DNA of 64,000 bases from Spirosoma sordidisoli (GTDB lineage: Bacteria; Bacteroidota; Bacteroidia; Cytophagales; Spirosomataceae). The position numbers and the translations under genes are program-made. Under the pieces are notes generated by a model that did not search any database, had not been told where the DNA came from, and worked only from the letters and a program-made list of their open reading frames with translations. Below are positions 51,158-60,066 of the stretch, one piece after another; positions within the stretch are counted from its first letter, which is position 1; each line of letters begins with the position of its first letter. The stretch covers positions 558,001 to 622,000 of the forward strand of contig NZ_SBLB01000004.1 of the NCBI RefSeq assembly GCF_004138325.1, written 5' to 3'.

Positions 51158-52375
51158 TCAGTAAGAACGGTCCGAACCGTCTGACAAGGCGTAGATGGTT
51201 CGCAGCATGGTTTCGTCGACGTCGTCAAAGGCCCGGTTCCGGCGCGAGAAGGCTTCGCGCGCGACCTGCAGGGCTTTTTCGATCCGGTAGGTTGCGAAAC
51301 CGGTGTCGGCCCCGCCCCACGAAAACGACGGGATGTGTTTCGGCTGGAAGCCTCCGCCATAGACATTGGCACTGACGCCCACCACCGTACCGGTGTTGAA
51401 CATGGTGCTGATACCGGCTTTGGTAAAATCGCCCATCATCAAACCACAGAAAATCCGGCCCGTATCTTCGAGCTGGCCCGTGGCGTAGGAATGAAGTTTA
51501 ACGTTGCTATAGTCGTTCTTGAGGTTCGAGTTATTGACGTTAGCTCCCAGGTTGCACCACTCGCCCACGACCGAATTACCCAGAAATCCATCGTGTGCTT
51601 TGTTGCTGTAGCCGAAGAAAATGGAGTTACCGACCTCCCCGCCTACTTTACAGCCCGGCCCGATGGTGGTGTTGGAACGCATCTTGGCGCCCCAGTTAAC
51701 GGTCGAGTCCTCCCCGAGCGCAAACGGCCCGATAACGACCGACCCTTCGCTGATGGTGGCGTCACGACCAATGTAGATCGGCCCGCCTTCGGCGTTCAGG
51801 ATGGAAGCCCGTACCGTAGCGCCGGGCTCGATGAATATATTCTCGGGGGCGTAGCAGCGGGTAAACGGATCGGTCAGGGGGGCCGACGCCCGACCGGCGG
51901 TGATGCGGGCATAGTCGGCCCGGATCTGATCGCCGTTGTTGACGAAGATATCCCACAGGTGCCGCACAATGGTGAGCGGATCAGCACCCGGATTCGCCAC
52001 GAAGGTATGGGTATGCTGCGGCAGCGCCGGCAGCTGCGACGCATCAGTGGCGGTATGTTCGGTACGCAGGGCCAGCAGTAACCCACTGGACGCGATCAGG
52101 CTCTCGCCGATCTGTAACGAATCCAGCCGTTCTACCAGGACGGTTGTGGGGCAAACCGCCCCGTTCACGTACAGATTGTCGGAACCGGCCTGTTGCGGAA
52201 ACCGGGCCTGCAGATACGGCTCCGTCAGGTACGATGGCGTCTGGCCCAGTATATCGCCCCATTTTTCGGCCAGCGTCCGGATGCCGATCCGGATGCCCGC
52301 TACCGGCCGGGTGAACGTAAACGGCAGCAGCGAAGTGCGGATAGCCGCGTCGTCGAATAAGATTAGATTGGACAT
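51158..52375 (-). CDS. Alternative GlmU-family sugar nucleotidyltransferase/acyltransferase-like protein
   Basis: 405 aa. N-terminal nucleotidyltransferase-like region with LILFDDAAIRTSLLPFTFTR, GIRIGIRTLAEKWGDIL and TTVLVERLDSLQIGESLI, then a left-handed beta-helix (about 200-350) with repeated hexapeptides: VRASILNAEGGPIYIGRDAT, ISEGSVVIGPFALGEDSTVN, GEVGNSIFFGYSNKAHDGFL. This is the Bacteroidota GlmU-like family (about 390-400 aa), thought to stand in for GlmU in UDP-GlcNAc formation, though its reaction has not been shown in detail. It heads the unit alt-glmU, holB, rimB-like, rimK. The hexapeptide part closes with HIPSFSWGGADTGFATYRIE. Confidence 0.9.
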   Translation of the reverse strand: MSNLILFDDAAIRTSLLPFTFTRPVAGIRIGIRTLAEKWGDILGQTPSYLTEPYLQARFPQQAGSDNLYVNGAVCPTTVLVERLDSLQIGESLIASSGLLLALRTEHTATDASQLPALPQHTHTFVANPGADPLTIVRHLWDIFVNNGDQIRADYARITAGRASAPLTDPFTRCYAPENIFIEPGATVRASILNAEGGPIYIGRDATISEGSVVIGPFALGEDSTVNWGAKMRSNTTIGPGCKVGGEVGNSIFFGYSNKAHDGFLGNSVVGEWCNLGANVNNSNLKNDYSNVKLHSYATGQLEDTGRIFCGLMMGDFTKAGISTMFNTGTVVGVSANVYGGGFQPKHIPSFSWGGADTGFATYRIEKALQVAREAFSRRNRAFDDVDETMLRTIYALSDGSDRSY

Positions 52376-52492
52376 TACTTTGCGTAATCTGGCGGCAAAT
52401 ATGGCGGCTTAATTCAATTTTGTCATTCCGTAGAAAAAGTAATCTTCGCTAAGGGCAAGACATTCCTGCCTGCGTAACATCTTCTGACACGA

Positions 52493-53584
52493 GTGAACAA
52501 CGAACAACCGAACCTGGACCGTATCATTCAGCATATTGCCCACCAGCAGGAGGCAACCGGTTTGTTTCCGTCCGTCCGGCATAGTCCGGCGCTGGGGTAT
52601 CGGCGCCCCGACACCAACGTCTTTTTCACGGCCGTTACGTTATTCACCCTCCAGCCGCTCTACCCGGCCTGTTCGCCCGAATCGCAGCAACAGATTGACC
52701 GGATGCTGACGCGGGCCCGGGCAGCTTACCCCCGGTTCCGCAACAAAGATGGGCTCGACACCTTCAATTTCTGGCCTACGCGCCCTTCGCAGCACTTCCC
52801 CAACGGCTACCTGTTCCGGCATTTCGACCATTTCCGCATTCCCGACGACATTGACGATACGGCCATGGTTTACCTCACCGAGCCGCGAACAGCCCCCGAG
52901 GCCCGCTGGCTAAAGGAGAAGCTCAGCCAGCACGCTAATCTGGCCGACCCGGGCGGGCGGGGGCCTGGCCTGCCCCGACAACAGATTCGTACGACCTACC
53001 CCGACTACCGTGATTTGCGGGTATATTCGACCTGGTTCGGCAAGACCATGCCCATCGACTTCGATGCCTGCGCGCTGAGTAATCTGCTCTACTGCATTTA
53101 CCACTACGACCTGCCCCGCAACCAGAACGACGCCGACTCGCTGACCTACCTGCGGCATATTGTGGAGTCGGGCCGGTACGTGGCCGATCCGTTTCGCTGC
53201 GCTCCGCATTACGCCCGCACTTCGCTCATCATCTACCACCTGGCCCGGTTCGTGGCCGCTTTCTCTCCGCCCGAACTGGAACCCGTCCGGCACCAGCTCG
53301 TTGCCGACGCCCGCCAGCTCCTGACCCGAACCCATAATCGGCTCGATCGGTTGCTGCTCTGTACCTCCCTGCTGCGGCTTGGCAGTCCGGCGCCCCCCGT
53401 CGATCTGACCAGCCTGGACAACGATATCAGCGGCTTCCATTTTTTCATTGCCGGTATGCTGACGGCTTACGAACAGCCCTGGTTACGCCGGTGGGCCGAC
53501 CGGCCTATCACCCAGATGCGCTGGCAGTGCGACGCCCACAGCTGGGCACTGGTTGCCGAGTATATCTACTTGACAACCAGATAG
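52493..53584 (+). CDS. Protein with prenyltransferase/terpene-cyclase-like helical toroid, DxDD motif
   Basis: 363 aa from a GTG start (52493); no ATG is available near it. No signal peptide. The motif FRIPDDIDDTAMVYL (about 117-131) contains DIDD, the shape of the protonating DxDD of class II terpene and squalene cyclases. Helical repeat-like segments precede and follow: TNVFFTAVTLFTLQPLYPAC, GLDTFNFWPTRPSQHFPNGY, YARTSLIIYHLARFVAAFSP and RLDRLLLCTSLLRLGSP. The protein is about half the length of a squalene-hopene cyclase and I see no QW repeats, so it is not a classical cyclase. I know no firm family name. Neighbours give no biosynthetic context. Confidence 0.6.
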   Translation: MNNEQPNLDRIIQHIAHQQEATGLFPSVRHSPALGYRRPDTNVFFTAVTLFTLQPLYPACSPESQQQIDRMLTRARAAYPRFRNKDGLDTFNFWPTRPSQHFPNGYLFRHFDHFRIPDDIDDTAMVYLTEPRTAPEARWLKEKLSQHANLADPGGRGPGLPRQQIRTTYPDYRDLRVYSTWFGKTMPIDFDACALSNLLYCIYHYDLPRNQNDADSLTYLRHIVESGRYVADPFRCAPHYARTSLIIYHLARFVAAFSPPELEPVRHQLVADARQLLTRTHNRLDRLLLCTSLLRLGSPAPPVDLTSLDNDISGFHFFIAGMLTAYEQPWLRRWADRPITQMRWQCDAHSWALVAEYIYLTTR

Positions 53585-53630
53585 TATACCCCTTTCAGTC
53601 AATCTGTTACTGGAAAACAAGGCATTCTGA

Positions 53631-53638
53631 TATATTTG
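53631..53638 (+). promoter_or_regulatory. -7 box for the caspase operon
   Basis: TATATTTG, a match to TAnnTTTG, 48 bp before the ATG at 53686. The -33 region is weak. Confidence 0.5.
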
Positions 53639-53685
53639 TAAGTCAGGTGCCTGACACAGCGTCAGCCTACCTTGATATCCACTCC

Positions 53686-55224
53686 ATGAACGTATTTTTC
53701 CTGCCGGCCAGGCCCCTTTGGGTGCCGCTACTCCCCTGTCTTATTTTCCTGCTGGCCGGATCGCTGGCCCAGGCCCAGACCGTTCAGCAGCTCCTCGACC
53801 GGGCTGACCGCGAGCCTGACCCGGCGCAGGCCGTCTCGTTGTATACAGCCCTGCTCCGCGCCCATCCCGATGTAGCTGATGCCTACTACGGCCGGGCGGT
53901 GGTTCTTACCAAAATCGGGCGGTTTCCCGAAGCCCTGCGCGATGCGAATCAGGCGCTGGAGCGAACTCCAACGGCGGTCAGGGCGCTGGCTCAGCGGGCG
54001 TACATCCACGTTCAGCTCAATGACTACGACCAGGCCGCTGCTGACTACCGCAGTGCCATCCGTCTGTCGCCCCAGGCCGAGTATTACAGCGGACTGAGCT
54101 ATTGCCTGACCAAACACAACCGACTGGACGAAGCCGAGCAGGTGGCCCAGCAGGGTATCGACCTCAACCGAACCTCACCCTACGCGTACCGAAATCGGGG
54201 CCGCGCCCGGCTGCATACGGGTCGGACCGATATGGCCATCGCCGACTTTGAAACCAGCCTTCGCCTGCAGCACGCCCAGCCCTACCGGCTCTATACCGAC
54301 CTGGGCGAAGCCTACGAACAGAAAAACATGCCCGAAAAAGCCCTGGGCTGCTACCGACAGGCCCTCGAGCTGAACGCCAGCTACGTAGACGCCCGGGTTC
54401 GGAAAACTATACTCGAACAGCAGCTCAACGTAGGCAGCAGCTTACCCGTAGCCACCTTCTCGGGCCGACGGGTGGCGCTGGTGCTGGGCAATTCGGCCTA
54501 CCTGCCCGCGTCGGCCGGTGGACTGGGCGACCTGCGCGGCCAACCCGTTAATGACGCCCGCGCCATGCGTCAGCGCCTGACCGAGCTGGGTTTTACGGTA
54601 CAGATCAGCACCGACGTCAGCTACGAGGCCATGCGGCAGACTATGGAACAGTTCTATAAGCAGGCCCAGGGAGCCGATGTGGCGCTGCTCTTCTACGCCG
54701 GCCATGGTATCGAATACGCGCAGACCAACTACCTCTTGCCGGTAGACATCCGCTTCGGCGGCAAACCCGTTGCAGTGGCTCAGGCGGGCGGGCGCGGAGT
54801 GGTGCCCGAACAGCCGACCGGACAGGCAGACAATGCGGGCATCAGGGCCATTTCGGTGGCCACCGTACTGGACCGGCTCCAGGATCAGCAGCCGCGCTTC
54901 TGCATCATTATCATGGATGCCTGCCGCACCGCACCGGCAGGCATCCAGGCCGAACTTAGGCCCGGATTCAGCCCCGTACGGGTCGAGAACCGCATTGATA
55001 ACTGCTACGTGGCGTCGGCTACCGCCTGGGGCGCCACCGCCAGCAACGGCCCCAACCAGAACGGATATTATACAGAAGCCCTGCTCAAGTTCATGCGCCG
55101 TGGCCAGCGATTCGACGATATTCTGGCCCACACCCGCGGAGAGGTAGAAGCCCGAACCAGCCAGACCGGCTCGAAACAATCGCCCGAGTTTACCAACCGC
55201 GCTATTGAACGAATCATCTTATAA
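53686..55224 (+). CDS. Exported TPR-containing caspase-family (C14) peptidase
   Basis: 512 aa from the ATG at 53686, giving a signal peptide (LLPCLIFLLAGSLAQAQ). TPR repeats fill about 35-245: ADAYYGRAVVLTKIGRFPEA, LAQRAYIHVQLNDYDQAAAD, AYRNRGRARLHTGRTDMAIA and YTDLGEAYEQKNMPEKALGC. The caspase domain (about 265-512) starts RRVALVLGNSAYLPAS and has the catalytic pair His340 in FYAGHGIEYA and Cys413 in IIMDACRTAP, plus ATAWGATASNGPNQNGYYTE. Bacterial caspase-like proteins cleave after basic or specific residues; an exported, TPR-bearing form suggests periplasmic regulation by protein partners. First gene of a three-gene operon with a M48 peptidase and a second caspase. Confidence 0.9.
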   Translation: MNVFFLPARPLWVPLLPCLIFLLAGSLAQAQTVQQLLDRADREPDPAQAVSLYTALLRAHPDVADAYYGRAVVLTKIGRFPEALRDANQALERTPTAVRALAQRAYIHVQLNDYDQAAADYRSAIRLSPQAEYYSGLSYCLTKHNRLDEAEQVAQQGIDLNRTSPYAYRNRGRARLHTGRTDMAIADFETSLRLQHAQPYRLYTDLGEAYEQKNMPEKALGCYRQALELNASYVDARVRKTILEQQLNVGSSLPVATFSGRRVALVLGNSAYLPASAGGLGDLRGQPVNDARAMRQRLTELGFTVQISTDVSYEAMRQTMEQFYKQAQGADVALLFYAGHGIEYAQTNYLLPVDIRFGGKPVAVAQAGGRGVVPEQPTGQADNAGIRAISVATVLDRLQDQQPRFCIIIMDACRTAPAGIQAELRPGFSPVRVENRIDNCYVASATAWGATASNGPNQNGYYTEALLKFMRRGQRFDDILAHTRGEVEARTSQTGSKQSPEFTNRAIERIIL

Positions 55225-55265
55225 AGTTATCCCTCTTTGCTCCTCCCGTTTACCTACCTAGTCCT

Positions 55266-56822
55266 ATGAAGATGCTGAAACTTGTTCTGGTTATCCTGCT
55301 CGGCCTACTGCCGTGGTTAAGTCCGGCGCAGACCGAAGTAGCGCAGTACAAAAAACTGGAGTCGGCCACTATCCTCGAATTTCCGGAGCCGTACCGGCAG
55401 ATGATCATCTACCTCGAGGATGATGAAGACAACCGGCATACTACCATTACCATTGTCGACACCACCCTGTTTGTCAAAAAAGCGGCCTTCGGGAAACGGA
55501 AGAAAAACATTAAACCGGCCGATCTGATGCAGGCTTCCGACTTTCGGCCAGGCATGAAAATAAACCTGTGGGTCAACTACTACCAGATCAGCCAGCGCAA
55601 CGAAGCCGAGCGGATCAGCCTCGACGAAAGCTACTACGGCCCCACCTCGCTGGTGGGCATCTACGAAAAACTCGACGGCAACCGGGCCAGCATCGACGGA
55701 CAGGCGGTGATCTTACAGCTCGACAAAGGCAAACACATCGACGGGCTCGACGAGTGGAAAGGCAAAAAGTTTACCTCCTTTGCCGATATGCAGCTGGGCG
55801 CCGAAGTAAAGGTTTACGGAGAACGCAAACCCGACGGGGTGATCTATGCCAGCCGGGGCACCATGCGACCCGTTGAAATGAGCAAGGAAGATTACCTGCT
55901 TCGGCGAGCTACGGATAACGAGCTGCGGGTAACACGAGGGTTTTTGAGCATTGCCGACGCCTGGCAGTTTCGACTGATCGCCAACAACCAGCTGGAAGCC
56001 TACATCAGCACCGTTGGCCGCCGGCTGATTCCTGATTACCTCAAAGCCCTGCCCGTTGATCACCCCGACCACGTGGCCTTCAAATTTTTTCTGGTCAACG
56101 AAGGCAGCTTCAACGCATCCTCATACCCGAACGGGGCCGTAGTGGTCCATACGGGCCTGCTGACGAAGATCGAAAACGAAGCTCAGCTGGCCGCTATTCT
56201 GGGCCACGAAATTGCCCACGTAACCCAGAAACACCACGCTCAGCAGTTTCGGAACCACCAGAACTGGGAAGCGGTGAAAGCGTTTGGCGCGGCCGTAGCC
56301 GCCGGCACCGACGACAAAACTCCACTGGAAGTAACCAGGGTAGCGGCCGAAATGTCGGTCAGTACGTTCAGCCAGAAGCAGGAAACCCAGGCCGACCGCA
56401 TCGGGCTCCACTACATGATCAACGCGGGCTACGACCCCCGACAGGCGGTCGCCATCTGGAGAAAACTGGCCGAAGAAGCCAAGGAAGAGCAGCAGAAAGG
56501 ACAGCAGAAAAATGCGCTGAACTGGATTCAGAAATCGTACAAAGGCACCGCAAGCGGAACGGTCGAAACCCGGAAACTCTCCGCGCACAAAACAGCTCCG
56601 GCGCCCGCCCCCGCTCCTCAGCCCCTTTTTCCGTCACATCCCCGCCCCCGCGATCGCTACACCCATGTCAACTTCCTAATCTCGACTACCTACGTTCAGC
56701 TCAATATGACGCAGATGAATACGGGCGACAGCAAGTTCAGGTCCATGATTGCAATGCTGTCGAAGCCGGGCGGCAGCATCCGGCAGGCCGGCCCCGCTCC
56801 CAAACCCAAAAAAAAGTCGTAA
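55266..56822 (+). CDS. Exported M48-family metallopeptidase, middle gene of caspase operon
   Basis: 518 aa. Signal peptide (LKLVLVILLGLLPWLSPAQ). The first ~210 residues are a beta-rich domain with no known family (LWVNYYQISQRNEAERISLD, GKKFTSFADMQLGAEVKVYG). The M48 domain (about 225-440) has NASSYPNGAVVVHTGLLTKI, zinc motif HEIAH at His314-His318, and ETQADRIGLHYMINAGYDPR with the third ligand. A Pro-rich linker (APAPAPAPQPLFPSHPRPRD) and short tail follow. It starts 41 bp after the first caspase gene and ends 4 bp before the second, so co-expression is nearly certain. A zinc peptidase could activate or degrade the caspases. Confidence 0.88.
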   Translation: MKMLKLVLVILLGLLPWLSPAQTEVAQYKKLESATILEFPEPYRQMIIYLEDDEDNRHTTITIVDTTLFVKKAAFGKRKKNIKPADLMQASDFRPGMKINLWVNYYQISQRNEAERISLDESYYGPTSLVGIYEKLDGNRASIDGQAVILQLDKGKHIDGLDEWKGKKFTSFADMQLGAEVKVYGERKPDGVIYASRGTMRPVEMSKEDYLLRRATDNELRVTRGFLSIADAWQFRLIANNQLEAYISTVGRRLIPDYLKALPVDHPDHVAFKFFLVNEGSFNASSYPNGAVVVHTGLLTKIENEAQLAAILGHEIAHVTQKHHAQQFRNHQNWEAVKAFGAAVAAGTDDKTPLEVTRVAAEMSVSTFSQKQETQADRIGLHYMINAGYDPRQAVAIWRKLAEEAKEEQQKGQQKNALNWIQKSYKGTASGTVETRKLSAHKTAPAPAPAPQPLFPSHPRPRDRYTHVNFLISTTYVQLNMTQMNTGDSKFRSMIAMLSKPGGSIRQAGPAPKPKKKS

Positions 56823-56826
56823 TCCC

Positions 56827-58095
56827 ATGAAAGCCGCTGTTCTGTTCTGGTGCTTACTGATCCTTGGCACGACCCTACAACCGGGCCGGGCCCAAACCCT
56901 GCACTTCATTGTTTTTGCCGACACCGACGACCCTAAAATCGGCACCGCCAACCTCAAAACCCACACCTACCTGGCCAACGACCTGGCCCCGGCCGTGGCG
57001 AAGCAGAGTGGGCTTACGCTCAACTTCACCAGCTACACGGGCGACCAGTGCCGCCCGGCCGAGTTCGATGCCCGGCTGGCCAGCCTGACTCCCGGCCCCG
57101 CCGATGTGGTGTTTTTCTACTTTGCCGGCCATGGCTGGAACAACCGCCAGAACAACTTTCCGTCGCTCATTCTGGGCAACGCCAACACCGACCGCGCCAC
57201 GCTGGAAAGCAGCTCCCGCAATCTGCTCGATGTTTACGAACGCCTGCGGGCCAAAAACGCCCGGCTCACCATTGCCATCGGCGAAGCCTGCAACAAAGAG
57301 CGCTCCGACGAACCCCAGCAACCGCCCACCAGCAGCCGCCAGCCCGATTACATGAAAAACACGGCCTACAGCCCCGAGCGGTTCAGCCGCCTGTTTCGAA
57401 ACTACCGGGGCGGGCTGGTACTGGCCAGCAGCCAGCGGGGCCAGCTTTCCAACTGCGATCCCAAAGGCGGGCTGATGAGCATTGCCGTACAGAACACCCT
57501 CCGACGGCTGCTGAGCGATGATCAGAAGGGGCCGCTCTCCTGGGAGCTGGTGCTGCGGGAGATAACCCGCCAAACCGAAGTAGCTGCGCAACAGGCCGGC
57601 CATCGGCAAACCCCGCAGTACCGGCTGGATCTTCGGCAGAGCGAAGTCGCAAGCGCCAAACCAGTTGCCCGGCCCGGTGTATCAACGTCTCCGTCGACTC
57701 CCTGCGCCCCCGTCGATGCCTACGTCAACGAGACCGCTCTGACCGGTATCAAAGAAGACCTGCCGCTGCTGAGAGCCATGAACGAGAAAGTAGACTCCGA
57801 CAACGCCGACGAATACGCCCGGCAGTTTCTGACCTTCTACCGCAACCAGAAACATTTCTACGACAACCTCGGGCAGATGGTCTTCTACGAGTCGAGCACG
57901 ATGCCCGAGCGCTGCCGACCGGCGTTTCAGCGGAGCATCAGCTGGATTCGGGAAAGCACGACCGAGATCAACGAGCGCTATCAGACCATCCAGAAATTTG
58001 CGCTCAAGCCCAGACTGCTGGCGGCCCAGGCCCGGAGCGAACTGCCTTCTCTGATTACCCGGCTGGAAGAAATTCTGGAACAGCTCGACAAATAA
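56827..58095 (+). CDS. Exported caspase-like (C14) peptidase without TPRs
   Basis: 422 aa from the ATG at 56827, with a signal peptide (VLFWCLLILGTTLQPGRAQ). Caspase fold: LHFIVFADTDDPKIGTANLK, DVVFFYFAGHGWNNRQNNFP with catalytic His102, LTIAIGEACNKERSDEP with catalytic Cys155, GGLVLASSQRGQLSNCDPKG. The acidic residue usually just before the Cys (DAC) is EAC here. The C-terminal ~130 residues are helical with no known family (YARQFLTFYRNQKHFYDNLG). The domain is more divergent than in the first gene and the two are not a recent duplication. Last gene of the operon; it converges with an SDR gene 21 bp on. Confidence 0.85.
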   Translation: MKAAVLFWCLLILGTTLQPGRAQTLHFIVFADTDDPKIGTANLKTHTYLANDLAPAVAKQSGLTLNFTSYTGDQCRPAEFDARLASLTPGPADVVFFYFAGHGWNNRQNNFPSLILGNANTDRATLESSSRNLLDVYERLRAKNARLTIAIGEACNKERSDEPQQPPTSSRQPDYMKNTAYSPERFSRLFRNYRGGLVLASSQRGQLSNCDPKGGLMSIAVQNTLRRLLSDDQKGPLSWELVLREITRQTEVAAQQAGHRQTPQYRLDLRQSEVASAKPVARPGVSTSPSTPCAPVDAYVNETALTGIKEDLPLLRAMNEKVDSDNADEYARQFLTFYRNQKHFYDNLGQMVFYESSTMPERCRPAFQRSISWIRESTTEINERYQTIQKFALKPRLLAAQARSELPSLITRLEEILEQLDK

Positions 58096-58116
58096 GGGCA
58101 GGCGCCATACGGGTTG

Positions 58117-58881
58117 TCAGAGACTCATACCGCCATCGACGAAGATCGTTTGCCCGGTTATGTACCGACCCGCTTCGGAGCAGAGCAGGAGCGCCATGCC
58201 CGCAATGTCGTTGGGTTGGCCCATGCCACCCAGCGGAATCTGCATACGCTGGGCAATGTGCTCAGGTACTTCGGGCGTCGGTTCGTCGGTACGGGGCGTT
58301 TCGATCACCCCCGGCGACAGGTTATTGACCGTAATCGACTGGCTGGCCAGCTGAAGCGCCAGATTTCGGACCATGTTGGCCACCGCGGCTTTGGTGCCCG
58401 CGTATACAATCATGGACGGGTGAGGCTTCTCTTCCTGCACGCTGCCAATGGTCAGGATACGCCCCCAGCCGCGATCAGTCATATCGGCCACGAATCGCTG
58501 GGTGATCAGCAGCGTCGATTTCCAGTTGGCGTTGACCTGCCGGTCAAATTCGTCGGCGTCGGTATCTTCCCACTCGTCGGGCAGCTGGATCGAGGCATTC
58601 AGCACCAGAATATCGATGGGGCCGAGCGCCTGGCGGGCCTGGTCGTACAGCTGATCGGCTGCGTCGGGCCGGAGCAGATCGATTCCGATGGCTGCGCTCC
58701 TGACACCCAGCTGCCGGATTTGCCCGACAACCTGCTGCGCTTCATCGTCGCCTTTGCGGTTATGAACGAGTACGTTAGCCCCAAATTCGGCCAGCGCGAG
58801 CGCAATGGCCTGGCCAATTCCCTGACTGGAGCCCGTGACAAGGGCATTTTTCCCGGATAGATTTAACAGGTCCCTGATCAT
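58117..58881 (-). CDS. Short-chain dehydrogenase/reductase (SDR, FabG-like)
   Basis: 254 aa. Classical SDR: LSGKNALVTGSSQGIGQAIA (TGxxxGIG), ILVLNASIQLPDE (variant of NNAG, as LNAS), the catalytic triad Ser in LTIGSVQEEKP, and YAGTKAAVANMVRNLALQLA with the Tyr-x-x-x-Lys, then INNLSPGVIETPRTDEPTPE-like sequence and YITGQTIFVDGGMSL. It uses NAD(P)H to reduce or oxidise a small carbonyl or alcohol; the substrate is not indicated. Cytoplasmic. NAG is replaced by NAS, a mild departure. Confidence 0.93.
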   Translation of the reverse strand: MIRDLLNLSGKNALVTGSSQGIGQAIALALAEFGANVLVHNRKGDDEAQQVVGQIRQLGVRSAAIGIDLLRPDAADQLYDQARQALGPIDILVLNASIQLPDEWEDTDADEFDRQVNANWKSTLLITQRFVADMTDRGWGRILTIGSVQEEKPHPSMIVYAGTKAAVANMVRNLALQLASQSITVNNLSPGVIETPRTDEPTPEVPEHIAQRMQIPLGGMGQPNDIAGMALLLCSEAGRYITGQTIFVDGGMSL

Positions 58882-59029
58882 ACGTTAAAAAAGGGCCGGA
58901 GCCGAAGCCCGGGCCGGTAGAAATGGTATTGATTGATTCACGAAAACCGGGCTTGTCGTATGCCGGTACCGCATAAACCACAAACCAGAGCGCGCAGCCC
59001 TGTAAAAATTAGCCAACGTTCGGCTGCGG

Positions 59030-59917
59030 CTAGTAGGTCTTGGTCATATCGGCCGGAATGGCGATGACAAAATCGGCCAGGTTCCGGTTGTCCGACGCCG
59101 GCTTGTCGGGGTCCGGCATCTCGACCGACGAGATCGTCAGGATGCGCAGGCTGGGCTGCTGCTGCCGAAGGTACCACACAATACCCTCGAAGTTTTTGGA
59201 GTGATAATCGCCGTTCAAATGCAGCAGGGTCTGGCCCGGCTGGCGGTTCTGCCGGATAAAATGGGCCATCGTTGCATCTTTGATGGCCTGCGCCCGCGCA
59301 AAATTGGCAGCCCGGTCGCCGGTAGTGCCGTGGGCTGCGTTGGTTCCCATCATGTCGAGCATGGCGCGGTAGCCAGGCAGGGTCAGATCAACCGTCAGCG
59401 GCAGCGGGGCCATCTGTCGTTTAGCGTCGGCGGGCAGGGTGTCGAGGGCAGCCAGGCCCTGCCGCGATACCAGACTGGCATACCGGCGGGGTACGTTCGT
59501 GGCTACGAACGGAATCTTCTGCTCGCGGGCTATATCGACAATGGGTTTGTAATCCGTGTCGAAGTTGGGCCAGAGCCGCGCCTGTCCGGCCAGTTCCTTA
59601 GCGGTGGTTTTACCCTGTACGTAATCACTGAGGGCGGTCTGGTTATCGGCTTCGAACATCTCGGCCCCCAGCACCAGCGCCCCTTTTTTCTGCGCCACCA
59701 GGTCTTTGGCCAGCTGTAGCTCCAGCCAGTGACAGATCGGGTTGTTATGCAGTTCGCCAAACAGGACCACATCGGCGTCGGCCGCCTGCCGCAGCAGTTT
59801 GGCGTACGTTGTCGATTTCAGCCGGGCGTCGTAGAGCTGATAAGCTGGTTTGTCGGGCCGGAAGGCAACCCCCAGCAGGCAGAGTAGAAAAAGCGAAAAG
59901 CGCAGGCGAAGTAGCAT
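59030..59917 (-). CDS. ChaN-family (DUF399) exported haem-binding-type protein
   Basis: 295 aa. N-terminal hydrophobic signal (LLRLRFSLFLLCLLGVAF). The DUF399/ChaN core is present: DADVVLFGELHNNPICHWLE, ALVLGAEMFEADNQTALSDY, FVATNVPRRYASLVSRQGLA and LLHLNGDYHSKNFEGIVWYL. The GELHNN and NGDYHS histidines correspond to the ligand region of ChaN, which in Campylobacter binds haem. Periplasmic or lipid-anchored; no lipobox Cys is clear. A role in iron supply is inferred. Single gene with divergent kinase gene upstream. Confidence 0.9.
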   Translation of the reverse strand: MLLRLRFSLFLLCLLGVAFRPDKPAYQLYDARLKSTTYAKLLRQAADADVVLFGELHNNPICHWLELQLAKDLVAQKKGALVLGAEMFEADNQTALSDYVQGKTTAKELAGQARLWPNFDTDYKPIVDIAREQKIPFVATNVPRRYASLVSRQGLAALDTLPADAKRQMAPLPLTVDLTLPGYRAMLDMMGTNAAHGTTGDRAANFARAQAIKDATMAHFIRQNRQPGQTLLHLNGDYHSKNFEGIVWYLRQQQPSLRILTISSVEMPDPDKPASDNRNLADFVIAIPADMTKTY

Positions 59918-60066
59918 GGCAGCGTGTCGTGATGGGGCCAGATGACCTGTCCCTCTAACTAATCTGCCCGGTAATAAGTTGACAACCCCTTGCGAACAAG
60001 GCCCGCCCGTAACTAATTTAGGAGACGATTGGTTACGTCTGTGCCCGTCAACGCCTTCGTCTTCCC

